The position numbers and the translations under genes were made by a program. Under the pieces are notes generated by a model, which worked only from the letters and a program-made list of their open reading frames with translations, did no database searches and was not told where the DNA came from. 64,000 nt of DNA from positions 62,001-126,000 of the forward strand of contig NZ_LXTQ01000050.1 in the NCBI RefSeq assembly GCF_001645185.1. Reading direction: 5' to 3'. The stretch is from Methylobacillus sp. MM3 (lineage in GTDB: Bacteria; Pseudomonadota; Gammaproteobacteria; Burkholderiales; Methylophilaceae). The stretch's first letter is position 1. Every line of letters starts with the position of its first letter. Of this stretch, positions 1-7,947 are shown in pieces.

Positions 1-373
1 TGATCTCGGCATAAGGCGCGTGCGGAAAACCGTTGTCGCGCAGAAAGCCCTTCTCGGAAATACGGTGCTGGCAAATCGCCACGGCAGAAGCGGCCGGATG
101 CACCGGCACTGATTGCGCCAGCGCGCTCAAGGTGCTTGCAGGGACATTCTCGAATTCGGTCGTCACCGCCACGCACTCCTGTGCCATGCGATCGAGCGCC
201 GCCTGGTCGTCATAGGCAGCACACAAGTGAACATCCGCCAGCAAGCCGGCGGGGCTGTTCTTGTCCGGATCGAGCACCATGACCCGATACCCCATCTCGT
301 GGGCGGCGATGACAAAAAAACGGGCCAACTGGCCCCCGCCGAGCATGCCGAGCATGGAAGGTGGCAGTATCAT
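1..373 (-). CDS. purK: PurK, 5-(carboxyamino)imidazole ribonucleotide synthase (5' part only)
   Basis: Only the N-terminal 124 or so residues lie in the window; the gene runs off the left edge. PurK is an ATP-grasp enzyme that carboxylates AIR on nitrogen in de novo purine synthesis. The start [20 protein letters not shown] carries the glycine-rich GGGQLARM-like motif of the PurK pre-ATP-grasp domain, and the stretch [11 protein letters not shown] is also typical. The ATG at 373 overlaps the purE stop by four bases (ATGA), so the two are translationally coupled and PurE supplies the next step of the pathway. The C-terminal ATP-grasp domain cannot be inspected here. Confidence 0.93.
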   Translation of the reverse strand, partial: MILPPSMLGMLGGGQLARFFVIAAHEMGYRVMVLDPDKNSPAGLLADVHLCAAYDDQAALDRMAQECVAVTTEFENVPASTLSALAQSVPVHPAASAVAICQHRISEKGFLRDNGFPHAPYAEI

Positions 374-870
374 GCATCCCCCTTCAGCGTCATCGCGAGC
401 ACCTTTTCGGTTTGCTTGCGGCGGAATTCGGCCAGCTTTTCAGACAACGCTGCATCCGTGGTCGCCAGCAGCGCAATGGCGAACAAGCCGGCATTGGCAG
501 CACCGGCCTCACCGATGGCGAAAGTCGCGACCGGAATACCTTTGGGCATCTGCACGATGGAGAGCAGCGAGTCCTGGCCTTGCAGATGCTTGGACGGCAC
601 CGGCACACCCAGCACCGGCAGCGTCGTCTTCGCCGCCACCATACCCGGCAGATGCGCGGCGCCGCCAGCGCCGGCAATGATCGCCCGGAAACCGCGCGTT
701 GCGGCATTTTCCGCGAACTCGAACATCAGGTCGGGCGTGCGATGCGCCGACACCACGCGCGCTTCATACGGCACGCTGAAATCGTCTAGCATCGCCGCTG
801 CCGCCTTCATGACCCGCCAATCGCTGTCGGATCCCATAATGATGGCAATTAAAGGTTTTTTGTCTGTCAC
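370..870 (-). CDS. purE: PurE, N5-CAIR mutase
   Basis: PurE (166 residues, the usual class I length) moves the carboxyl group of N5-CAIR from nitrogen to C4 to give CAIR, the step after PurK. The N-terminal GSDSDW motif that binds the substrate phosphate and the SAHRTP motif with its catalytic histidine are both present, as is the glycine-rich [11 protein letters not shown] segment. The start is GTG at 870, supported by a GAAGGAG ribosome-binding site eight bases upstream. It is followed by purK with an ATGA overlap. Cytoplasmic; purEK is a classical operon. Confidence 0.97.
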   Translation of the reverse strand: MTDKKPLIAIIMGSDSDWRVMKAAAAMLDDFSVPYEARVVSAHRTPDLMFEFAENAATRGFRAIIAGAGGAAHLPGMVAAKTTLPVLGVPVPSKHLQGQDSLLSIVQMPKGIPVATFAIGEAGAANAGLFAIALLATTDAALSEKLAEFRRKQTEKVLAMTLKGDA

Positions 871-926
871 AACTTGCTCCTTCTTTCAGAGTCTCTTCGC
901 GTCCCGCCGTAGCACAGGCCTCTGCG

Positions 927-3423
<2,497 letters not shown>

Positions 3424-3435
3424 TGCTAACTCCTT

Positions 3436-3750
3436 TTACTTAGCAGCAATCTGCTGAATCTGGATTTCGGTGTAATTCTGACGGTGACCCTGGGTCTTGC
3501 GATAGTGCTTGCGGCGACGCATCTTGAAAATCATCACCTTATCGTGACGACCATGCGAAACCACGGTAGCCTTTACGCTAGCGCCGTTGATCAGGGGAGA
3601 GCCGATAGTGACCTGGTCGCCATCTGCTACCATCAACACCTTGTCGATAACGATTTCGCTACCGACGTCGCCGACCAGTTGTTCAACCTTCAGCTTGTCA
3701 CCGGCCGCTACGCGATATTGCTTGCCGCCAGTCTTGATGACCGCATACAT
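3436..3750 (-). CDS. rplU: Ribosomal protein L21
   Basis: L21 (104 residues) is a 50S assembly protein. The start [14 protein letters not shown] and the C-terminal [16 protein letters not shown] with its basic rRNA-binding stretch identify it. The open frame extends upstream, but the ATG at 3750 gives the canonical N-terminus, so the longer form is not used. First gene of rplU-rpmA, divergent from ispB as in many proteobacteria. Confidence 0.98.
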   Translation of the reverse strand: MYAVIKTGGKQYRVAAGDKLKVEQLVGDVGSEIVIDKVLMVADGDQVTIGSPLINGASVKATVVSHGRHDKVMIFKMRRRKHYRKTQGHRQNYTEIQIQQIAAK

Positions 3751-3789
3751 GTTAAGCCTCGTTTGCTTATGCTTCGAAATGAACCGCGC

Positions 3790-3818
3790 ATTATACGGAA
3801 ACGTCTCAAAAATGCAAA
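3790..3818 (-). promoter_or_regulatory. Sigma-70 promoter for rplU-rpmA
   Basis: On the minus strand TTTGCA and a perfect TATAAT are separated by 17 bases, about 40 bases before the rplU start. It faces away from ispB in the 162-base divergent spacer. Confidence 0.7.
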
Positions 3819-3912
3819 GCCGATTTTGCATCCCTGATGCCCGGCCTGGCTATGCTAGAATCCGCCATCAAACTTTGAAATCCCGTCAATAGTCTTTTCG
3901 TCAGCGACTCAA

Positions 3913-4881
3913 GTGTCTATCGAAAACATACAAGCAGTCATCGCCGATGACATGCGGGCTGTCGACGCGGCGATTCGCGAATGCCTGCACTCCGAAGTCG
4001 TCCTCGTCAATCAGATCTCCGAATATATCGTCAACAGTGGCGGCAAACGTCTGCGCCCCGCGCTGGTGCTGCTCTCCGGCGGAGCCCTGGGCGCCGTGAC
4101 GCCGCAGCACCATACGCTGGCGGCCGTGGTTGAATTCATTCATACCGCCACCCTGCTGCACGACGACGTGGTGGACGGCTCCGGCATGCGCCGCGGCAAA
4201 GCGACGGCCAATACCTTGTTCGGCAACTCGGCCAGCGTACTGGTCGGCGATTTTGTCTACTCGCGCGCGTTCCAGATGATGGTCGGCATACAGAACATGC
4301 GCGTGATGCGGATACTCGCCGACGCCACCAATGTGATTGCGGAAGGCGAAGTACTGCAATTGCTGAACTGCCATGATGCAGACATCAGCGATGAGACTTA
4401 TCTCAAGGTTATCCATTACAAGACGGCAAAACTGTTTGAAGCAGCCACTCGCCTGGGCGCCATCATGAACGGCGCGTCGGAATCCGACGAAGAGGCCCTG
4501 CGCGAATACGGCATGCGCCTGGGCACCGCCTTCCAGCTGATCGACGACGTGCTCGATTTCAGCGGAAACAGCAGCGATATAGGCAAGAATGTCGGCGACG
4601 ACCTCGCTGAAGGCAAGCCGACCCTGCCGCTGCTGTATGCCATGCGCCACGGCACGCCGCAGCAACAGCAACTGATCCGTACCGCCATCGAACAAGGCGG
4701 CCTGGAAAACCTCGACCAGGTGCTGGAGGCCGTGCGCGGATCCGGCGCACTGGACCACGTACGCCGTCTGGCTCGCACCGAGGCAGAAACCGCATGCGCA
4801 GCAATCGCGCATTTACCGGCTTCAATTTATCGAGAAGCTCTGATAGAATTGTCGACCTTTGCAGTTGACCGCAATTTCTAG
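3913..4881 (+). CDS. ispB: IspB, octaprenyl (polyprenyl) diphosphate synthase
   Basis: IspB extends farnesyl diphosphate with isopentenyl units to make the ubiquinone side chain. The 322-residue protein contains both aspartate-rich motifs of trans-prenyltransferases: LLHDDVVD (first, around residue 83) and LIDDVLDF (second, around residue 212), plus the GGKRLRP motif that binds diphosphate. The start is a GTG at 3913; no good in-frame ATG lies nearby. It is divergent from rplU and followed 28 bases later by tRNA-Pro. Chain length (C40 assumed) cannot be read from the sequence with certainty. Confidence 0.95.
   Translation: MSIENIQAVIADDMRAVDAAIRECLHSEVVLVNQISEYIVNSGGKRLRPALVLLSGGALGAVTPQHHTLAAVVEFIHTATLLHDDVVDGSGMRRGKATANTLFGNSASVLVGDFVYSRAFQMMVGIQNMRVMRILADATNVIAEGEVLQLLNCHDADISDETYLKVIHYKTAKLFEAATRLGAIMNGASESDEEALREYGMRLGTAFQLIDDVLDFSGNSSDIGKNVGDDLAEGKPTLPLLYAMRHGTPQQQQLIRTAIEQGGLENLDQVLEAVRGSGALDHVRRLARTEAETACAAIAHLPASIYREALIELSTFAVDRNF
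4821..4849 (+). promoter_or_regulatory. Probable promoter for tRNA-Pro inside the ispB 3' end
   Basis: TTCAAT and TAGAAT with a 17-base spacer lie within the last codons of ispB, about 60 bases before the tRNA. The -10 box is good, the -35 weak. Confidence 0.45.
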
Positions 4882-4909
4882 GTGGTTTTCTAGATCAAAA
4901 TCAAATTTC

Positions 4910-4985
4910 GGGGTGTAGCTTAGCCTGGTAGAGCGCTACGTTCGGGACGTAGAGGCCGGAGGTTCGAATCCTCTCACCCCGACCA
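4910..4985 (+). tRNA. tRNA-Pro, anticodon CGG
   Basis: A 76-base tRNA with encoded CCA. The acceptor stem is CGGGGTG paired with CACCCCG, beginning with the C1 characteristic of bacterial tRNA-Pro; the anticodon stem CTACG/CGTAG encloses the loop TTCGGGA, giving anticodon CGG; the T loop is TTCGAAT. Its 3' part (from 4939) is the attachment site of the adjacent mobile element. Integration recreated the complete gene, so tRNA function should be intact. Confidence 0.97.
4939..4985 (+). repeat. attL: 47-bp direct repeat in tRNA-Pro
   Basis: Bases 4939-4985, from the anticodon stem to the CCA end, recur without mismatch at 20898-20944. Identity stops at 4939 on the left; on the right one mismatch is followed by a shared AATTT. 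This is the usual footprint of a tRNA-targeting tyrosine integrase, whose gene lies next to the other copy. Confidence 0.95.
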
Positions 4986-5058
4986 TAATTTCCTCAATAA
5001 AATCCATCATTTAGCAACTGAAAGCAATTTCAGGCAATTGTCACAGATTGCTTAATTC

Positions 5059-5094
5059 GGGACACTGGGTGTCCCCAAAATGTCCCACGGGACA
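5059..5094. promoter_or_regulatory. Candidate integrase/excisionase arm sites, left
   Basis: GGGACA occurs at 5059 and 5089 and TGTCCC at 5070 and 5081, so that pairs form short hairpins. The two TGTCCC boxes are 11 bp apart, one helical turn. The same box pair with the same 11-bp spacing occurs just upstream of the integrase gene at the right end. Arm-type integrase binding is an inference from this matched placement. Confidence 0.45.
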
Positions 5095-5179
5095 CTTCCA
5101 TTTCGGCAATCCCTGACAAGTCAATCGCCAATCGAATAGCGGAGCGAGAAGCGGCACCAGCCGCGCCGAGTCGCAGCCC

Positions 5180-5226
5180 GTGCCGGCCGTGGCCGGCACA
5201 CCCCCACAAGCGGCTTTCGCCGCTTG
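5180..5226 (+). repeat. Two-hairpin unit, copy A
   Basis: Hairpin one has 9-bp arms GTGCCGGCC and GGCCGGCAC with a two-base loop; hairpin two has 8-bp arms CAAGCGGC and GCCGCTTG with loop TTTC. A second unit lies in inverse orientation at 7335-7378. Together the two copies bracket the promoter, AlpA-like and rep genes. Confidence 0.75.
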
Positions 5227-5244
5227 CTGAAAGACCAGAGCAAG

Positions 5245-5316
5245 CCTTACAACCATTGCAACCCTTACAACCATTGCAACCCTTGCAAGCGTTGTATGCC
5301 TTGCAAGGAAGCCAAA
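5245..5316 (+). repeat. 18-bp tandem repeats
   Basis: Two identical 18-bp units (CCTTACAACCATTGCAAC) at 5245-5262 and 5263-5280 are followed by a diverged unit at 5281-5298 and a partial one. The arrangement is iteron-like, but a binding protein is not known. Confidence 0.75.
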
Positions 5317-5459
5317 ACCCGCATTCCCAAGCCATTCTCAAAAATTAAGGATCGCCGCGCGGGTTGATTTATTGGATTTATATCGAGATTAACAACCAGC
5401 GTGATATGCAACACGCAACACTTTGTCAATCCTATCCGATTGATTAATATAGTAATAAT

Positions 5460-5488
5460 TTGACAACTTGGCGCAAGTTTGATATACT
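5460..5488 (+). promoter_or_regulatory. Consensus sigma-70 promoter with dyad operator in the spacer
   Basis: A perfect -35 TTGACA (5460-5465) and TATACT (5483-5488) are 17 bases apart. The spacer is occupied by the dyad AACTTG-GCG-CAAGTT (5465-5479), so a bound repressor would block polymerase directly. It drives the AlpA-like and rep genes. The AlpA-like HTH protein is the obvious, but unproven, candidate to bind it. Confidence 0.75.
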
Positions 5489-5499
5489 GCGGTCAATTG

Positions 5500-5676
5500 A
5501 TGAGTGATCTGCGAAGCAGGCCCAGCGAAATGGCAGGTTGGGCTGACGTGGATGTTGTAGTCAAGGGTCGCCCGGGCGCAGAAATCCGGATCAGCGGCAA
5601 CCAAGACGGCGAGGGAGTGACTCGTATGCCTGTAATCCTAACCGCACACCGTGCGACTGGAGCAGACAACGTATGA
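5500..5676 (+). CDS. Possible 58-residue ORF before the AlpA-like gene
   Basis: An ATG at 5500, only about five bases after the predicted transcription start, opens a 58-codon frame starting MSDLRSRPSEMAGWADVDVV. It ends with a TGA that overlaps the ATG of the next gene (ATGA), which is the main argument that it is translated. There is no ribosome-binding site, so it would have to be read as a nearly leaderless message. No family is recognised. It could equally be an untranslated leader. Confidence 0.35.
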   Translation: MSDLRSRPSEMAGWADVDVVVKGRPGAEIRISGNQDGEGVTRMPVILTAHRATGADNV

Positions 5677-5939
5677 GCAGCAACCACGCATCACCTACAC
5701 GCACTTTAAACAGCACCGAACTCGCAGAATTGTTCTGCTTGTCCCCCCTCTCGATCCACTCGACTCTTGTCCGCCGCCCGGACAGGCTTCCCCCACCCAT
5801 CCGCGTGCCCGGTTCTAGCCGACTGCTTTGGCTTGAATCCGACGTCCTTAATTGGCTTGAATCGCATAAGTCGAAAGTGGAATCGGCTCCCCGCAAACGC
5901 GGCCGCCCGCACAAACAACCCAAGGGCATCAGCCAATAA
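5673..5939 (+). CDS. AlpA/HTH_17-like DNA-binding protein
   Basis: This 88-residue basic protein has one winged-helix/MerR-like HTH typical of AlpA regulators and excisionases: residues 12-30 (LNSTELAELFCLSPLSIHS) form the helix-turn-helix, and the RLPPPIRVPGSSRLLWLESDV part is the wing with the conserved aromatic-rich strand. The tail KRGRPHKQPKG is a basic DNA-contact extension. Such proteins in mobile elements act as excisionases or as regulators of integrase and replication genes. It is the first well-supported gene after the promoter at 5460 and precedes rep. Which role applies here is not visible. Confidence 0.8.
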   Translation: MSSNHASPTRTLNSTELAELFCLSPLSIHSTLVRRPDRLPPPIRVPGSSRLLWLESDVLNWLESHKSKVESAPRKRGRPHKQPKGISQ

Positions 5940-6014
5940 AAAACCCGGCAGCGGTGGACGCTGGCCGGGCTGTGGTACCACTAGATTTGGCGATCTAGTA
6001 TTCATAATACCACA
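5938..6014. promoter_or_regulatory. Structured rep leader: minus-strand terminator and nested dyads
   Basis: A stem CCCGGC/GCCGGG with an inner AGCG/CGCT (5944-5969) is preceded on the plus strand by six A, so on the minus strand it is a complete intrinsic terminator. Next to it lie nested dyads TGTGGTA/TACCACA (5971-5977, 6008-6014) and ACTAGAT/ATCTAGT (5980-5986, 5993-5999). A minus-strand extended -10 box TGGTATTAT lies at 6004-6012. A short antisense RNA over the rep leader is possible. Confidence 0.5.
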
Positions 6015-6037
6015 ATTCCTTGTGTCTGATGCACCGC

Positions 6038-6056
6038 TGCCTCCTAAACGGAGGCA
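6038..6056 (+). promoter_or_regulatory. RBS-sequestering hairpin before rep
   Basis: TGCCTCC (6038-6044) pairs perfectly with GGAGGCA (6050-6056) around loop TAAAC. The right arm contains the GGAGG ribosome-binding site for the ATG at 6060, so the fold would hide the site from ribosomes. Confidence 0.65.
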
Positions 6057-6059
6057 GAC

Positions 6060-7313
6060 ATGAGCGAAAAAAAACTGTCCGGGCAACAGCTTTCCTGGGC
6101 TATCCGCGACTACCGCAGCGAAGACCTCACCCGGACTGAGAAGTCCGTTTTACAAAACATCGCGCTGCGCATGCAGTCTAGCGACTCAGAGCCATTCCCG
6201 AGCATACCCACCATCGCGGCTGACGCAATCATCCATCCGCGGACAGCGCAACGGCTGATCAAAACGCTTGAAGAGAAGGGGTATTTAAAAGTCACCAGGC
6301 GCTGGAATGAGGGGCGTAAAACAAACGATTCAAACCGATATCGAATCGTCTGGCCTCCTCAAAAACCCACCCCACCCCTGGTGGCATCCTGCCACCCACC
6401 TGGTGGCATGGTGCCACCCACCCCTGGTGGCATGGTGCCACCCGAAGTTGAAAAGCTTTTGAAGTTGAAAACGGAAGATGAAAAGAGCTTGTTAACCACG
6501 GCGGGGCGGTCTGAAGGGCAAACCAAACATCCGGCTACTGTTTTATCGGAGTGGCTCAAGTCCGCTGGCGCTGAAGCAATCGAAGTAGCGTCGCTATCGC
6601 GCGACGAGAGTCAGCAGCGCGCCAGCTTCAGGTCGATTACACCTGGGGATGCGCGGAGCGAGAACGACGCTCATTGCTGCATCTTCATCCGGCCGGCGCG
6701 CGGTGATGCGCAGCCCTGCATCATGCTGGACGACCTGGACGCAACCGCCGCGGCTGATGTCGCCAGCCGCTGGCGCAGCGCAATCGTGGAAACCAGTGCC
6801 GGTAACCATCAAGTGTGGGTCGCGGCAGCGCGACCGATGTCCGAGGATGAGCGAAAGCGAGTCCAGCGCATCGTTGGAGCCGGCTACGGCGCGGATAAGG
6901 GCTCTAGCAGCGGCGACCATTACGGCCGAGCACCCGGCTTTGTTAATCGCAAGCCGGAGCGCGCCGGCTTCGAAGCGCGCCTGATTCAGGCGGCAGAGCG
7001 CGGCAAGCTGCTGGATGTTGATGCAGTATTACGACAAGAACCAGCAGCACCAGCTACTCGTTATCGTCAGTCGGCAAGCGCCGTGCTCACCTTCCCGCGC
7101 CGACCAGCAAACCGCATATACGCAGGCGGCGATGCCTCCGAATCCGGCCGCGAATTCGGGTGGGTAATGGGCGCGATCGAAAACGGAATGAGCCCATCAG
7201 AAGTCGAGGCTCGACTCGCTGACCAAGCGGAAGCGCGGCGCGGGAAAGATGCTGCACGTTATGCCACTCGTACTGTGCGCGCTGCACTAAAAAAAGTGGG
7301 TGCACGAGCATGA
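6060..7313 (+). CDS. Replication initiator: HTH_36 domain fused to RepB-like primase domain
   Basis: A 417-residue protein with an N-terminal winged HTH (residues 15-95; SVLQNIALRM, IPTIAADAIIHPRTAQRLI) of the HTH_36 class found in phage and plasmid replication proteins, a proline-rich linker with PPGGMVPP repeats (about 110-130), and from about residue 185 a domain resembling RepB-type DNA primase (MLDDLDA, ETSAGNHQVWVAA, GADKGSSSGDHYGRAPGFVN). The linker is encoded by three palindromic iterons, so origin and initiator may coincide as in lambda O. The ATG at 6060 has a strong GGAGG site held in a hairpin. A replication function in an integrated element suggests extrachromosomal replication after excision. 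Confidence 0.8.
   Translation: MSEKKLSGQQLSWAIRDYRSEDLTRTEKSVLQNIALRMQSSDSEPFPSIPTIAADAIIHPRTAQRLIKTLEEKGYLKVTRRWNEGRKTNDSNRYRIVWPPQKPTPPLVASCHPPGGMVPPTPGGMVPPEVEKLLKLKTEDEKSLLTTAGRSEGQTKHPATVLSEWLKSAGAEAIEVASLSRDESQQRASFRSITPGDARSENDAHCCIFIRPARGDAQPCIMLDDLDATAAADVASRWRSAIVETSAGNHQVWVAAARPMSEDERKRVQRIVGAGYGADKGSSSGDHYGRAPGFVNRKPERAGFEARLIQAAERGKLLDVDAVLRQEPAAPATRYRQSASAVLTFPRRPANRIYAGGDASESGREFGWVMGAIENGMSPSEVEARLADQAEARRGKDAARYATRTVRAALKKVGARA
6380..6442 (+). repeat. Three 17-bp palindromic iterons inside rep (candidate origin)
   Basis: Units GGTGGCA-N3-TGCCACC occur at 6380-6396, 6402-6418 and 6426-6442, with starts 22 and 24 bp apart. Arms are identical in all three; only the central triplet of the first differs. 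They encode the GGMVPP linker of Rep. Confidence 0.8.
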
Positions 7314-7334
7314 CGTTCAGCTCAGGGCTTTCGG

Positions 7335-7378
7335 CAAGGGGCTTTGCCCCTTGTGGACATGCCGGCCACGGCCGGCAC
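7335..7378 (-). repeat. Two-hairpin unit, copy B (inverted)
   Basis: Arms CAAGGGGC/GCCCCTTG (7335-7342, 7346-7353) and TGCCGGCC/GGCCGGCA (7360-7367, 7370-7377). Compared with copy A the order is reversed and both sides of the CAAG stem have changed in a compensating way (CGGC to GGGC and GCCG to GCCC), keeping the pairing. Confidence 0.75.
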
Positions 7379-7558
7379 GGACGACTTCAAGGGTCGGACT
7401 TCCCCCGGTCTGATGACCGGGTCGCGCCTCCTATTCCATCCACTCTCTCCATCGGTCATATACGGTACCCACTTAACCCTCGGAACTGCTTCCGCAGATC
7501 CTCAAATTCGGGCCGCCAGTCCTCCGGACACGCGGGGCCTGTTGCATCTATACAACAC

Positions 7559-7588
7559 AATCGTGTATCGAGTATACGATACACGATT
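7559..7588. promoter_or_regulatory. 12-bp perfect dyad upstream of the mobilization operon
   Basis: AATCGTGTATCG (7559-7570) and CGATACACGATT (7577-7588) flank a six-base centre. It ends 27 bases before the -35 box of the operon promoter, a position suited to a regulator or to a partition or nicking protein. Confidence 0.7.
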
Positions 7589-7614
7589 AAGCAATTGATT
7601 ATTAATGATATTTA

Positions 7615-7643
7615 TTGATTTTCACACCCCGAAAACATATACT
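7615..7643 (+). promoter_or_regulatory. Promoter of the mobilization operon
   Basis: TTGATT and TATACT are separated by exactly 17 bases; the first gene starts 44 bases downstream of the -10 box. Confidence 0.7.
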
Positions 7644-7686
7644 TAAAACGTCTCAAAAAACTTCAAACACAACTGAAAGGGATTAC

Positions 7687-7926
7687 ATGGACGTTTCGCA
7701 GGTGACGGACAGGGCGGCGTGGGACGGCGAAGACTTTATGGAGATCCACCTCACAAAGGGCGAGATTGATGCCCTGCTCGCCGCAGGGCGAGTAGCTGGT
7801 TGCACTGATCTAAAGAGCGTGATCCTCGGCGTCCTGGATGATGCTATCGGCATCGGCTGCCGCGTGCAGCGAGCTGAAGAAGATGCCCGCCTCGAATGCG
7901 AAGCGCGAGATTTTCAAGCGGCCTAA
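7687..7926 (+). CDS. Hypothetical protein, first gene of the mobilization operon
   Basis: A 79-residue acidic protein (MDVSQVTDRAAWDGEDFMEI at the start) of no recognised family. The ATG at 7687 has an AAAGGGA site at good spacing; an earlier in-frame start lies inside the promoter and is rejected. It contains a predicted helix-rich stretch (LTKGEIDALLAAGRVAG, then KSVILGVLDDAIGIGC) and a charged C-terminus. It is followed after 21 bases by the coupling protein gene, so it is likely to be co-transcribed with it. A role in relaxosome or copy control is only a guess from position. Confidence 0.7.
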   Translation: MDVSQVTDRAAWDGEDFMEIHLTKGEIDALLAAGRVAGCTDLKSVILGVLDDAIGIGCRVQRAEEDARLECEARDFQAA

Positions 7927-7947
7927 GCCTTCCCTCAAAGGAAAAAC

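Larger units (their letters stand above)
4986..5459. other. Non-coding left end of the element
   Basis: No convincing gene is visible. The stretch holds four GGGACA/TGTCCC boxes (5059-5094), a two-hairpin unit (5180-5226), 18-bp tandem repeats (5245-5316) and an AT-rich run before the promoter at 5460. Reading frames across the tandem repeats encode only low-complexity CKGCNG-type peptides. Confidence 0.7.
7314..7614. other. Non-coding spacer between rep and the mobilization operon
   Basis: No gene is supported. It contains the inverted two-hairpin copy B (7335-7378), a CCCGGTC/GACCGGG hairpin (7404-7421) and a 12-bp perfect dyad (7559-7588) just before the promoter of the next operon. Confidence 0.7.

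Noticed and set aside
5245-5316. CRISPR array
   Set aside because: The units are directly adjacent 18-mers without unique spacers, and no cas gene is present.
5030-5341. 103-residue cysteine-rich minus-strand frame (CKGCNG repeats)
   Set aside because: Its repeats are only the translation of the 18-bp tandem DNA repeats; no ribosome-binding site or family.
7314-7618. 102-residue plus-strand frame after rep
   Set aside because: It runs through hairpins and the 12-bp dyad, has no ribosome-binding site and resembles no protein.
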